Of a DNA stretch of 64,000 nucleotides, positions 18,515-28,498 are shown in pieces. The translations under genes were made by a program, and so were the position numbers. The notes beneath the pieces are model-generated. The model ran no database searches, was not told the DNA's origin, and saw only the letters and a program-made list of their open reading frames with translations. The DNA is from CAYSRC01 sp964446385 (GTDB lineage Bacteria > Bacillota > Clostridia > Oscillospirales > Ruminococcaceae): the NCBI GenBank assembly GCA_964446385.1, contig CAYUOH010000006.1:1-64000 (forward strand), written 5' to 3'. Positions within the stretch are counted from its first letter, which is position 1, and each line of letters begins with the position of its first letter.

Positions 18515-19118
18515 AAAGATCAATATCGCAGTACTGGTTTCAGGAGACGGCACAAACCTTCAGGCGCTTATAAACGCCGAAAAGAAGGGAATAATCAAAA
18601 GCGGCGAAATTAAGCTCGTGATATCCAACCGTATAAACGCCTTCGCGTTGAAAAGGGCCGATAAGGCCGGAATAAAGGCCGAGTACGTTTCACGCTACAA
18701 GCTTGGCCAGAAGGGATTCGAGCAACGGGTCACCGAACTGATCGAGAAGAACAGCATCGACCTTATAGTCCTTGCCGGATTCCTCTGCATACTTACCCCC
18801 GAATTCACACGTAAATATGATCACCGCATGATAAATATCCATCCGTCGCTTATCCCATCCTTCTGTGGTGAGGGATTCTACGGACTGCGGGTCCACGAAG
18901 CGGCGCTGGAAAAGGGCGTAAAGGTTACCGGAGCCACGGTACACTATGTGAACGAAATCCCCGACGACGGGGAAATTATAATGCAGAAAGCCGTAATAAT
19001 TCCAGAGAACATCACGCCGGAAAACCTCCAGAAACGGGTAATGAGACTCGCCGAATGGAAAATCCTTCCGCTAGCAACCGAGCTTGTATCACGTAAATTA
19101 ATGAAAGAGGGCAAATGA
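18504..19118 (+). CDS. purN: GAR transformylase (folate-dependent)
   Basis: A 204-residue protein. IAVLVSGDGTNLQALI opens the fold, and LAGFLCILTPEFTRKY, NIHPSLIPSF and HEAALEKGVKVTGATVHYV follow. The catalytic Asn-His pair (NIHPSL) and the later aspartate in DDGEIIMQ are present. It formylates GAR with 10-formyl-THF. ATG 18504 is preferred over an in-frame TTG at 18483; expression probably depends on the overlapping small ORF. Confidence 0.94.
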   Translation: MPDKKINIAVLVSGDGTNLQALINAEKKGIIKSGEIKLVISNRINAFALKRADKAGIKAEYVSRYKLGQKGFEQRVTELIEKNSIDLIVLAGFLCILTPEFTRKYDHRMINIHPSLIPSFCGEGFYGLRVHEAALEKGVKVTGATVHYVNEIPDDGEIIMQKAVIIPENITPENLQKRVMRLAEWKILPLATELVSRKLMKEGK

Positions 19119-19119
19119 T

Positions 19120-19839
19120 ATGAATGTATACGAAATCATCGACATTGCGGAACTTATCCGCGACAATAGCTACGTAGGACGCGGCATTTTAATCGGCAAA
19201 TCCGCCGACGGCAAAAGTGCGGTATCAGCCTATTTCATCATGGGCCGCAGCGCCAACAGCCGCAACCGTATCTTCTCTGAGAAGGATGGTGTCCTTTACA
19301 CCGAGCCCTACGACGCAAGTAAAGTGCAGGATCCAAGCCTGATTATCTACGCTGCGCAGAGAAAATATGAAAACAAGCTTATCGTGACCAACGGCAACCA
19401 AACCGATACCATATATGAAGGTCTCAAGGAAGGTAAAAGTTTTTCGGTAACCCTCGCTGCACGTGAATTCGAACCCGACGCCCCCAACTACACCCCGCGA
19501 ATCAGCGGAATTCTTGAATTCGCAGACAATGATTTCACGTACGAGATGAATATTCTAAAGAGCGCCGATGAAAACGGCACCGCGTGCAACAGATACACAT
19601 TCAGCTACGCAGCCCTTCCCGGTATCGGACATTTTATCCACACCTATATAGGCGACGGAAGTCCTCTTCCCTCATTCCTCGGCGAGCCTGAGCGCGTGAT
19701 TATTCCCGATGACATAGACGAATTCAGCGATTCCTTGTGGGATGCGCTTAACCATGACAACCGCATTTCGCTTTACGTAAGATATACCAACCTTGCTACT
19801 CACAAAGAAGAAAATCGCCTGATGAATCAAAACAAGTGA
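19120..19839 (+). CDS. purO: IMP cyclohydrolase, archaeal PurO-like family
   Basis: A 239-residue protein. YVGRGILIGKSADGKSAVSAYFIMGRSANSRNR and IVTNGNQTD, with YTPRISGI further on, match the IMP_cyclohyd (PurO) family described from archaea, which closes FAICAR to IMP. This family is unrelated to the N-terminal domain of bacterial PurH. It directly precedes an AICAR transformylase that lacks the cyclohydrolase domain, so the two together replace bifunctional PurH. It starts one base after the purN stop. Confidence 0.85.
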   Translation: MNVYEIIDIAELIRDNSYVGRGILIGKSADGKSAVSAYFIMGRSANSRNRIFSEKDGVLYTEPYDASKVQDPSLIIYAAQRKYENKLIVTNGNQTDTIYEGLKEGKSFSVTLAAREFEPDAPNYTPRISGILEFADNDFTYEMNILKSADENGTACNRYTFSYAALPGIGHFIHTYIGDGSPLPSFLGEPERVIIPDDIDEFSDSLWDALNHDNRISLYVRYTNLATHKEENRLMNQNK

Positions 19840-19850
19840 GGACACATAAC

Positions 19851-21035
19851 ATGAAAGAATTTGAACTCAAGTACGGATGCAACCCCAACCAGAAACCATC
19901 CAAAATCTTCATGCACGACGGCAGTGACCTGCCCATCGAGATCCTCAGCGGACGCCCAGGATATATCAACTTTCTTGACGCTCTTAACAGCTGGCAGCTT
20001 GTAAAGGAGCTTAAGGAGGCTCTCGGCAAGTCCGCCGTCACTTCCTTCAAGCATGTAAGCCCCACCTCCGCCGCCGTAGGCAACAAACTTTCCGACAAAC
20101 TTAAAAAGGCCTGCTTCGTGGACGATATCGAAGGATTGGACGATTCTCCTCTTGCGTGCGCCTATGCTCGTGCCCGCGGCACCGACCGCATGAGTTCCTT
20201 CGGTGATTTCGTAGCCCTTTCCGATGTATGCGACAAGACCACTGCCCGTATGATCAAGCGAGAGGTCTCCGACGGCATCATCGCCCCGGGCTACACCGAC
20301 GAGGCGCTTGAAATCCTGAAGACAAAGCGCAAGGGCGGCTACAACATCATAGAAATCGACCCCGATTATGTGCCAGACCCCATTGAGCACAAGCAGGTGT
20401 TCGGCGTCACATTCGAACAGGGCAGAAACAATTTCAAGATCAACGAAGAGCTGCTTTCCAACATCGTATCCGCCAAAAAGACACTTTCCGAAGACGCACT
20501 GCGAGACCTGATTATCGCTCTTATCACGATTAAATACACCCAGTCCAACTCAGTAGCGTTTGCCTATGACGGCCAGGCAATCGGTGTCGGTGCAGGTCAG
20601 CAGTCCAGAATCCACTGCACCCGTCTTGCCGGCGGCAAAGCCGACACATGGTTCCTGCGCCAGTATGACAAGGTCCTTAACTTGCCTTTCAAACCGGGTT
20701 TGGGCAGAGCCGACCGAGACAACGTTATCGACGGATACATCAATAAGAACGAAGAGGATGTCTGCGCCGATGGTGTCTGGCAGAATTACTTTACCGAACA
20801 GCCCGAGCCTCTTTCGACAGAGGAATCCAAAGCCTATCTTGCCACCATCGATGGCGTGTCTCTGGGTTCCGACGCCTTCTTCCCCTTCAGCGATAATATC
20901 GAACGCGCAAAGCGCAGCGGCGTTAAATATATTGCCGAGCCGGGCGGATCTATCCGCGACGATGCAGTAATCGAATGCTGCGACAAATACGACATGGTAA
21001 TGGCATTCACAGGTATGCGTCTGTTCCATCATTAA
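19851..21035 (+). CDS. purH: AICAR transformylase, stand-alone (PurH transformylase domain only)
   Basis: A 394-residue protein beginning FELKYGCNPNQKP, which is where the AICAR transformylase domain of PurH starts. FKHVSPTSAAVG carries the Lys-His pair used in catalysis, and GAGQQSRIHCTRLA and SDAFFPFSDNIERA follow. The ~200-residue cyclohydrolase domain of ordinary PurH (about 510 residues) is absent; the gene before it supplies that activity. The start at ATG 19851, after GTGAGGA, is preferred over the in-frame GTG at 19836. Confidence 0.92.
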   Translation: MKEFELKYGCNPNQKPSKIFMHDGSDLPIEILSGRPGYINFLDALNSWQLVKELKEALGKSAVTSFKHVSPTSAAVGNKLSDKLKKACFVDDIEGLDDSPLACAYARARGTDRMSSFGDFVALSDVCDKTTARMIKREVSDGIIAPGYTDEALEILKTKRKGGYNIIEIDPDYVPDPIEHKQVFGVTFEQGRNNFKINEELLSNIVSAKKTLSEDALRDLIIALITIKYTQSNSVAFAYDGQAIGVGAGQQSRIHCTRLAGGKADTWFLRQYDKVLNLPFKPGLGRADRDNVIDGYINKNEEDVCADGVWQNYFTEQPEPLSTEESKAYLATIDGVSLGSDAFFPFSDNIERAKRSGVKYIAEPGGSIRDDAVIECCDKYDMVMAFTGMRLFHH

Positions 21036-21067
21036 TGGATATTTACGGATATAAACGGAGGCTGTTT

Positions 21068-22336
21068 ATGAAGATACTCGTTGTCGGAAGTGGCGGACGC
21101 GAACACGCCATCGTCAAGAAACTAATAGAGAACAATTCCGTGGAAAAAGTGTATGCCCTTCCGGGCAACGGAGGTATCGCCGGTGACGCCGAATGTGTTC
21201 CTATAGCAGCAACCGAAATTGAAAAAATCGTTCAATTCGCGACGGCGCAGAAGATAGACTACGCCGTGGTTGCCCCCGACGATCCCCTTGTGCTGGGCCT
21301 TGTGGACAGGCTTGAGGGGGAGAATATACCCTGCTTCGGCCCGCGTGCCAACGCCGCGATTATCGAGGGAAGTAAGGTTTTCTCAAAGAACCTTATGAAA
21401 AAGTACGGTATCCCCACAGCATCCTATGAGGTCTTTGACGACATGGAGAACGCTATCAGGTATCTTGATACATGTACAATCCCGACCGTAATAAAGGCGG
21501 ATGGTCTTGCACTGGGGAAAGGAGTCACCGTTGCCTTTTCACGTGAGGATGCCAAAAATGCCGTTACCGACGCAATGCAGGATAAGAAATTCGGGAAAAG
21601 CGGTGAAACCGTTGTTGTTGAGGAATACCTTGAGGGCCCCGAGGTTTCAGTGCTGGCCTTTACGGACGGAAAAACCGTAAAGGCCATGGTTTCCAGCATG
21701 GACCACAAGCTTTCGGGTGACAGTGACACCGGCCTCAACACAGGCGGTATGGGTACAATTGCGCCGAATCCTTACTACACGGACGAAATCGCGAAGAAGT
21801 GTATGGACACGATATTCATGCCCACGATAAAAGCCATGAACGCTGAGGGTAGAACCTTCAAGGGCTGTCTATATTTCGGTCTTATGATCACTAAGGATGG
21901 GCCGAAAGTTATCGAATATAACTGCCGTTTCGGTGATCCCGAAACCCAGGTAGTTCTTCCGCTTCTGGAAACCGACCTTCTGGAAGCCATGCAGGCCACT
22001 ACAAACGGAACCCTGAGCGAGACTGAGATTAAAATAAAGGACGGAAATGCATGCTGTATTATTATGGCGTCGAAAGGCTATCCCGAATCCTACGAAAAGG
22101 GCTTTGAAATCACCATTCCCAAAGACATCGCCGAAAGCGTTTACGTAGCCGGCGCCGCCGAAAAGGACGGAAAGCTTGTCACATCCGGCGGACGTGTTCT
22201 GGGCGTTACTTCAGTTGACGCCACATTGAAGGGCGCGATTGAAAAGGCCTACGAAAAAGTAAACAGAATCCACTTTGACAACGAATATTACAGACACGAC
22301 ATCGGTCAACAGGCATTGAAGGCAAAGGGGGTATAA
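21068..22336 (+). CDS. purD: GAR synthetase (phosphoribosylamine-glycine ligase)
   Basis: A 422-residue ATP-grasp enzyme. MKILVVGSGGREHAI is the PurD N-terminus. GPRANAAIIEGSKVFSK, the ATP-grasp loop KADGLALGKGV, and NCRFGDPETQ with its metal ligands are all present. The start at ATG 21068 follows GGAGG. It makes GAR from phosphoribosylamine, the product of the PurF-type enzyme encoded earlier in the operon. Confidence 0.96.
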   Translation: MKILVVGSGGREHAIVKKLIENNSVEKVYALPGNGGIAGDAECVPIAATEIEKIVQFATAQKIDYAVVAPDDPLVLGLVDRLEGENIPCFGPRANAAIIEGSKVFSKNLMKKYGIPTASYEVFDDMENAIRYLDTCTIPTVIKADGLALGKGVTVAFSREDAKNAVTDAMQDKKFGKSGETVVVEEYLEGPEVSVLAFTDGKTVKAMVSSMDHKLSGDSDTGLNTGGMGTIAPNPYYTDEIAKKCMDTIFMPTIKAMNAEGRTFKGCLYFGLMITKDGPKVIEYNCRFGDPETQVVLPLLETDLLEAMQATTNGTLSETEIKIKDGNACCIIMASKGYPESYEKGFEITIPKDIAESVYVAGAAEKDGKLVTSGGRVLGVTSVDATLKGAIEKAYEKVNRIHFDNEYYRHDIGQQALKAKGV

Positions 22337-22337
22337 A

Positions 22338-25300
22338 ATGGTTTACAGAGTGTACACTGAAAAAAAACCGGAGCTTGCTCACGAGGCGAAGAATCTGCTG
22401 AATGAGGCTAAGGACCTTTTAGGAATTAAAGGACTTGAGGACGTACGTATCATCAATAGATACGACGCCGAAAATATTACGGAGGAACTGTTCGAGTATG
22501 CTATAAAAACTGTGTTCTCCGAACCGCAGCTTGACATAGTATCGGACGAAATCGAAACCGAAGGCTATTCCTGGTTTGCCGTGGAATACCTTCCGGGACA
22601 GTTTGACCAGCGTGCAGATTCCGCTGCGCAGTGCATCCAGATTATTTCCAAATCCGGGCGCCCTGATATCCGCACCGCAAAGGTTTATCTCCTTAAGGGC
22701 GATATAACCTCAAATGACGTGGAAGCAGTTAAAAAATATGTAATCAACCCGGTTGAGGCGCGCGAAGCCGCTTTTGAAAAACCCGATACTCTTGCTGTGA
22801 AATATAATATACCGACATCGGTTAAAACGCTTGACGGATTTACAAAGCTTGATCGCGCTGCTCTTCAGGCATTTATCTATGAGTATGGTCTGGCAATGGA
22901 TATCGACGACATCATATTCTGTCAGGAATACTTTATAAACGAGAAACGCGAACCCACAATCACCGAAATCCGCATGATCGATACCTACTGGTCCGATCAC
23001 TGCAGACACACCACGTTCCTTACCGTTATCGACGACGTTTCATTCGAGGACCCGCTTCTTCAGAAGGCTTTCGGCGATTACCTCGAGACCCGCAAAGCTC
23101 TCGGTGTTACAAAGCCGGTTTGCCTTATGGATATCGCCACACTTGCGGTCAAGGCACTAAAAAAGAAGGGTAAACTCGACAAGCTTGACGAAAGCGAAGA
23201 AATCAACGCCTGCACGGTAAAAATCAACGTGGATGTGGACGGTAAAAGCGAACCCTGGCTTCTGTTATTCAAGAACGAAACGCATAACCATCCCACCGAA
23301 ATTGAGCCCTTCGGCGGCGCCGCCACATGCATAGGCGGAGCAATACGCGACCCGCTTTCGGGACGAAGCTACGTTTACGGTGCAATGCGAGTAACCGGTG
23401 CGGCCGACCCCCTTGGGCCCCTTGACGAAACGATAAATGGCAAACTGCCCCAGAGAAAAATAGTACAGACCGCTGCCGCGGGATATTCGTCCTACGGAAA
23501 CCAGATTGGTCTTGCCACAGGCATTGTCGACGAACTATATCATCCCGGCTACGCTGCCAAGAGAATGGAAATCGGTGCGGTTATTGCAGCCACACCCGAA
23601 GAAAACGTACGACGCGAGGTTCCGGCTCCCGGCGACGTAGTAATCTTTATGGGCGGCGCAACAGGACGCGACGGCATGGGCGGAGCTACGGGTTCCAGCA
23701 AATCCCACACGGTCCAGTCGCTTGAAACCTGCGGGGCCGAGGTTCAAAAGGGTAATGCACCCGAGGAACGCAAGCTTCAAAGGCTGTTCCGCAGCAAAGA
23801 GGCATGTCGGATGATCAAACGCTGCAACGATTTCGGCGCGGGCGGCGTTTCGGTAGCCATCGGCGAGCTAGCCGACGGACTTGAAATAAACCTCAACGCA
23901 GTACCTAAAAAATACGACGGTCTCGACGGAACCGAGCTTGCCATAAGTGAAAGCCAGGAGCGTATGGCCGTTGTAATTGACGCGGAGAACGTAAACGCCT
24001 TCCTTGCACTGGCCGACAGCGAAAACCTCAATGCTGTACCAGTTGCAGTCGTCACCGAAAGCCCCAGGCTTGTGATGAACTGGAACGGCAAAAAAATCGT
24101 AGACGTAAGCCGCGAGTTTCTAAATTCTAACGGTGCAGACAAACATATTACAATAAGCACCGAAAAAGGGGTATTCGAAAACGGATCCGTGTCCGGAGGT
24201 TTTTCGGAGAATTACGAAAAGCTTGCGGACAATCTGAATATATGTAGCAAGCAAGGTCTTTCCGAAAGATTCGATTCTACCATCGGTGCAGGCACGGTCC
24301 TGATGCCCTTCGGAGGTAAAAACCAGCTTACGCCGATACAGGCTATGGTTCAAAAAATCTCAGTGGAGAAAAAACACACTGACGACTGCTCGCTGATGGC
24401 TTTCGGCTATAACCCCTTCATTTCCGAGAACAGTCCATATCATGGCGCATATTATGCTGTCGTTGAGTCAGTATGCAAGCTTATCGCCACCGGTGCGGAC
24501 TTCAAAGATGTCTATCTTACCTTCCAGGAATATTTCAAGCATCCCGGAAAGGACGGCGCGCGATGGGGCCAGCCTATGGCCGCACTACTGGGCGCGTTCA
24601 AGGCTCAGATAGAGCTGGGAGTGGGAGCCATTGGCGGCAAGGATTCTATGAGCGGCACTTTCGAGAATATCGACGTGCCTCCGACGCTTGTGTCTTTCGC
24701 CATTACTACGTCAAAGGTCGGACGGATTGTTTCGCCCGAATTCAAGAAGGCTGGGGACAAAGTTATCTTTCTGCCCTGTGAATACGACGGAAACAATATT
24801 CCGAAAACAAAATCCCTGCTTGCTCTGTTTGAAAAGGTCTCGGACCTTCTCAAATCCGGAAAAGCGGTTGCCTGTTACACCCCGGGAATGGGCGGCATAG
24901 CCGAAGCGGTTATGAAAATGTGTTTTGGTAACGGCCTCGGGTTTGAATATTGTGATATAATATCTGTACAGAAAATATTCGGATTCAACTACGCTGGATT
25001 CCTGCTAGAGGTTTCCGGATGGGACAACAATGCTGATGTTATCGGCACAGTTACCGAGAAAGCGGAGATCTCGTACAAAGGCGAGAAGCTTCCTCTCGAA
25101 AAGATCCTCGAAATCTATGAGAACAAGCTTGAAAGCGTGTTCTCCTGTAATATTCAAAACACCGGAAAGACCCCTGAGACGGTATCATATACCGTCGATA
25201 AATGGCCGGCCCCCGCGGTAAAGACCGCGAAGCCGAAGGTCCTTATCCCGGTATTCCCCGGAACCAACTGCGAATACGATTCGGCCAAGGCTGTTCGCGA

Positions 25301-26027
25301 CGCCGGCGCCGAGCCCGAGATTATTGTAATCAACAATCTTTCCGCCGACGGAATTTCAAGGAGTGTTGAAACATTCGCCGACGAGCTCAAGACCGCCCAG
25401 ATGATTTTCATCCCCGGCGGATTCTCCGGAGGAGACGAGCCGGACGGAAGCGGAAAGTTCATTACGGCTTTCTTACGCAATCCCGAAATAAAGGATGGTG
25501 TGACTGAGCTGCTTGACATCCGCGAAGGGCTTGTCTGCGGTATCTGCAATGGTTTCCAAGCGCTTATCAAGCTTGGCCTTGTGCCTTACGGAAAGATAAT
25601 CGACACCGACGAAAACTGCCCGACGATTACCTTCAACACCATTGCGCGACTCCAGTCGAAGATAGTCCGGACGCGTATTGCATCCAACAAATCACCCTGG
25701 TTGTCGCTTATGAACGTCGGCGACATAGTGAACGTTCCAATAGCCCACGGCGAGGGACGATTCCTTGCGGACGACGGGCTTATTAGGCAACTTGCCGTAA
25801 ACGGCCAGATAACCACACAGTACGTAGACCTTGAAGGTAACGCCACTAAGGATATTCATTTCAACCCAAACGATTCAGCCTTTGCCATCGAGGGCATCAC
25901 CTCCCCGGATGGCAGGGTGTTCGGCAAGATGGGCCATAGCGAGCGCGTCGGCGCAGGCTTGTATCGCAATGTGCCTGGAAACTACGATATCCGGATGTTT
26001 GAATCTGCTGTAAAATACTTTAACTGA
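22338..26027 (+). CDS. purL: FGAM synthase, single-chain
   Basis: A 1229-residue protein, the long single-chain type rather than the PurS/PurQ/PurL complex of Bacillus. The synthetase part has SDHCRHTTF and KNETHNHPTEIEPFGGAATCIGG. The C-terminal glutaminase domain begins PVFPGTNCEYDSAKA; its nucleophile is the cysteine of GICNGFQAL and its histidine is in AHGEGRF. It converts FGAR to FGAM using ATP and glutamine. Only one base separates it from purD. Unlike the PurF here, its glutamine amidotransferase site is intact. Confidence 0.95.
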   Translation: MVYRVYTEKKPELAHEAKNLLNEAKDLLGIKGLEDVRIINRYDAENITEELFEYAIKTVFSEPQLDIVSDEIETEGYSWFAVEYLPGQFDQRADSAAQCIQIISKSGRPDIRTAKVYLLKGDITSNDVEAVKKYVINPVEAREAAFEKPDTLAVKYNIPTSVKTLDGFTKLDRAALQAFIYEYGLAMDIDDIIFCQEYFINEKREPTITEIRMIDTYWSDHCRHTTFLTVIDDVSFEDPLLQKAFGDYLETRKALGVTKPVCLMDIATLAVKALKKKGKLDKLDESEEINACTVKINVDVDGKSEPWLLLFKNETHNHPTEIEPFGGAATCIGGAIRDPLSGRSYVYGAMRVTGAADPLGPLDETINGKLPQRKIVQTAAAGYSSYGNQIGLATGIVDELYHPGYAAKRMEIGAVIAATPEENVRREVPAPGDVVIFMGGATGRDGMGGATGSSKSHTVQSLETCGAEVQKGNAPEERKLQRLFRSKEACRMIKRCNDFGAGGVSVAIGELADGLEINLNAVPKKYDGLDGTELAISESQERMAVVIDAENVNAFLALADSENLNAVPVAVVTESPRLVMNWNGKKIVDVSREFLNSNGADKHITISTEKGVFENGSVSGGFSENYEKLADNLNICSKQGLSERFDSTIGAGTVLMPFGGKNQLTPIQAMVQKISVEKKHTDDCSLMAFGYNPFISENSPYHGAYYAVVESVCKLIATGADFKDVYLTFQEYFKHPGKDGARWGQPMAALLGAFKAQIELGVGAIGGKDSMSGTFENIDVPPTLVSFAITTSKVGRIVSPEFKKAGDKVIFLPCEYDGNNIPKTKSLLALFEKVSDLLKSGKAVACYTPGMGGIAEAVMKMCFGNGLGFEYCDIISVQKIFGFNYAGFLLEVSGWDNNADVIGTVTEKAEISYKGEKLPLEKILEIYENKLESVFSCNIQNTGKTPETVSYTVDKWPAPAVKTAKPKVLIPVFPGTNCEYDSAKAVRDAGAEPEIIVINNLSADGISRSVETFADELKTAQMIFIPGGFSGGDEPDGSGKFITAFLRNPEIKDGVTELLDIREGLVCGICNGFQALIKLGLVPYGKIIDTDENCPTITFNTIARLQSKIVRTRIASNKSPWLSLMNVGDIVNVPIAHGEGRFLADDGLIRQLAVNGQITTQYVDLEGNATKDIHFNPNDSAFAIEGITSPDGRVFGKMGHSERVGAGLYRNVPGNYDIRMFESAVKYFN

Positions 26028-26041
26028 CAAGGAGCATTGAC

Positions 26042-27718
26042 ATGGCTTATTTATCAGATATTGAAATCGCTCAGGCCAACAAACCCGAGCATATTCTAGA
26101 AATTGCGAAGAGAGCTCACGTTGACGAAAAATATATCGAGCAGTATGGCAGCTACAAGGCAAAGGTTGACCTAGCTCTTCTGAAAGATACTGACAGGGAA
26201 AACGGCAAGCTTATCCTTGTGACGGCCATCACCCCAACCCCCGCAGGCGAGGGCAAGACTACCACGACAATCGGCCTTGCCGACGGACTTCGCAGAATAG
26301 GCAAGGACGTTACCGTTGCTCTGCGCGAGCCGTCGCTGGGCCCCGTGTTCGGCATCAAGGGAGGCGCGGCCGGCGGCGGATACGCACAGGTGGTGCCCAT
26401 GGAGGACATCAACCTTCATTTTACGGGAGATTTCCATGCTATCGGCGCTGCCAATAACCTTCTGGCTGCCATGCTTGACAACCATATCCAACAGGGCAAC
26501 GCTCTGGGCATCGACCCCAAGAGGATCACATGGAAGCGTTGCGTCGACATGAACGACCGTCAGCTCCGCTTTATCGTTGACGGCCTCGGAGGAAGAGTGA
26601 ATGGCACGCCGCGTGAGGACGGGTTCGACATCACCGTCGCAAGCGAAATCATGGCCGTGTTCTGTCTTGCGACATCCATCTCCGACCTCAAGGAGCGTAT
26701 TGCGCGCATAATCGTCGGCTACACATACGAAGACAAGCCGGTTACCGCATCCGACCTGAAGGCACAGGGGGCATTGACCGCCCTTCTGAAGGATGCGCTG
26801 AAGCCAAATCTTGTACAGACTCTCGAGGGCACGCCCGCTTTTGTGCATGGTGGACCCTTTGCCAATATCGCGCACGGCTGCAACTCCGTAATGGCAACTC
26901 AAATGGCACTCAAGATGGGCGATTACACCGTTACCGAGGCCGGATTCGGTGCGGATCTGGGCGCCGAGAAGTTTCTTGACATCAAGTGCCGCATGGCGGG
27001 CTTTACACCCGATGCGGTTGTTGTTGTCGCTACGGTGCGCGCGCTTAAGATGCACGGAGGCCTTGACAAGAAGCAGCTTACCACTGAAGATCTTGCTGCT
27101 CTTGAGAAAGGAATTCCCAACCTGCTTCGCCACGTTTCCAACATAAAAAATGTATACAAGCTTCCATGTGTGGTAGCCGTCAACAGATTCCCGACCGATA
27201 CCGACAGCGAGATAGATTTCATAATCAAAAATTGCCGCGAGCTTGGCGTCAATACGGTTCTTTCCACCGTATGGGCTGAAGGCGGCAAGGGCGGCGAGGA
27301 TCTGGCACGCGAGGTTGTACATCTCTGCGAGGAGAAAAAGGGCGACTTTAGATTCTGCTATGAGGACGACCTCGGCATCACCGAAAAGATTGAGGCGGTC
27401 GTTAAAAAGATTTACGGAGGCAGCGGCGCAAGCATTCTTCCTTCCGCCAAAAAACAGATTGAGAAGCTTGAAGGTCTCGGCTTCGGTAAATACCCGGTCT
27501 GCATTGCCAAGACCCAGTACAGCTTAACAGACGACCCGACAAAACTTGGCGCTCCCGAGAACTTTACGGTAACAGTAAAAGAAGTCAAGATCAGCGCTGG
27601 CGCCGGATTCGTCGTAGTGCTTACCGGCGATATCATGACGATGCCCGGTCTTTCCAAGAAACCCGCCGCCGAAAACATTGATGTCGATGAAAGCGGCAGG
27701 ATCTCCGGATTGTTCTAA
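26042..27718 (+). CDS. fhs: Formate-tetrahydrofolate ligase
   Basis: A 558-residue protein of the usual Fhs length. The ATP loop is TPAGEGKTTTTIGLADGL, followed by REPSLGPVFGIKGGAAGGGYAQV; EAGFGADLGAEKF and PCVVAVNRFPTDT occur later. It makes 10-formyl-THF from formate and ATP, feeding PurN and the AICAR transformylase upstream and, in acetogens, the methyl branch of the Wood-Ljungdahl pathway. It is last in the ZTP-controlled operon, 14 bases after purL. Confidence 0.97.
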   Translation: MAYLSDIEIAQANKPEHILEIAKRAHVDEKYIEQYGSYKAKVDLALLKDTDRENGKLILVTAITPTPAGEGKTTTTIGLADGLRRIGKDVTVALREPSLGPVFGIKGGAAGGGYAQVVPMEDINLHFTGDFHAIGAANNLLAAMLDNHIQQGNALGIDPKRITWKRCVDMNDRQLRFIVDGLGGRVNGTPREDGFDITVASEIMAVFCLATSISDLKERIARIIVGYTYEDKPVTASDLKAQGALTALLKDALKPNLVQTLEGTPAFVHGGPFANIAHGCNSVMATQMALKMGDYTVTEAGFGADLGAEKFLDIKCRMAGFTPDAVVVVATVRALKMHGGLDKKQLTTEDLAALEKGIPNLLRHVSNIKNVYKLPCVVAVNRFPTDTDSEIDFIIKNCRELGVNTVLSTVWAEGGKGGEDLAREVVHLCEEKKGDFRFCYEDDLGITEKIEAVVKKIYGGSGASILPSAKKQIEKLEGLGFGKYPVCIAKTQYSLTDDPTKLGAPENFTVTVKEVKISAGAGFVVVLTGDIMTMPGLSKKPAAENIDVDESGRISGLF

Positions 27719-27760
27719 TTACAGCAAAAAGCCCGTCAAATGGAGGCCTTTTGATGAATT

Positions 27761-28474
27761 TTATTGTCTGTTTCCGGTTATTCCAGTGAGGTAGCCCTGG
27801 GGGGATTTGAGGTATGTGCGGGAATAACCGATTTTTTTACGATCCTGTTGGATGTATACCCTTTCAAACATCAGAAGCGGCGCGCCGATATCGCAGCCCA
27901 ACGCCTCGGCGATGTTTTCAGAGGCGGCAATCGCCTGAATTTTTACTATGGTATAAAGTGAGAACGAGGACATCTTTGAAAGCGTGATGTCCGGGAAAAC
28001 AGCATAGCGGAGCTCCGCCTCAACTGAAGGATAGCCCCGCTCATATGGCAGGTACTTTTCCTCGTAGCCGATGGGCTCAAACTGGTTGTTGTAGATCATG
28101 CGAGAGAATTCAAAAACAAAGGCACCCTTGCGGATCTCAAGGGCTTTTGCGGCAAAATCGGGAGCCGAGACTCCATGTATGTGTGTGTACTGGGAGATAC
28201 CGTTTTCAACATCGTCGGAGAGGGTAATCCTGTAGTCCTCGTGGTTGGGTTTGTCCACAAAATAGCCAACCTTGGGGCGCACGAAAATAAGGCCCTCGGA
28301 CTCAAGCTCTCGCAGACCGCGCCGTACCGTCTCGCGGCTTGCGTTGTATTCGGCGCATAGCTGACTTTCACTCGGAAGGGAGGAGCCGGCTGAAAGATCA
28401 CCGCTGAATATTTTTTTGCGGAGGTCGCCGTATATGGTGGCGTAGATGGGCTGTGTGTTGTTCTTTGTTACCAC
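27761..28474 (-). CDS. GntR-family regulator, HutC/UTRA subfamily
   Basis: A 237-residue protein. The N-terminal winged helix reads QPIYATIYGDLRKKIFSGDL and then LPSESQLCAEYNASRETVRRGLRELESEGLI. The rest is a UTRA-type effector domain (EFSRMIYNNQFEPIGYEEKYLP ... LLMFERVYIQ). The start is a GTG at 28474, seven bases after GGAAGGAG. A HutC-type operator lies 25 bases upstream, so it probably controls itself and possibly the divergent cooC gene. The effector is unknown. Confidence 0.88.
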   Translation of the reverse strand: MVTKNNTQPIYATIYGDLRKKIFSGDLSAGSSLPSESQLCAEYNASRETVRRGLRELESEGLIFVRPKVGYFVDKPNHEDYRITLSDDVENGISQYTHIHGVSAPDFAAKALEIRKGAFVFEFSRMIYNNQFEPIGYEEKYLPYERGYPSVEAELRYAVFPDITLSKMSSFSLYTIVKIQAIAASENIAEALGCDIGAPLLMFERVYIQQDRKKIGYSRTYLKSPQGYLTGITGNRQ

Positions 28475-28498
28475 AGCAGTATCTCCTTCCCATTAATC

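Noticed and set aside
26171..27322. 383-codon minus-strand ORF opposite fhs
   Set aside because: fhs is unambiguous; the antisense frame is open only because of GC-rich third positions.
27719..27760. Possible terminator between fhs and gntR
   Set aside because: A short hairpin exists, but the stem is imperfect and lacks a clear T tract.
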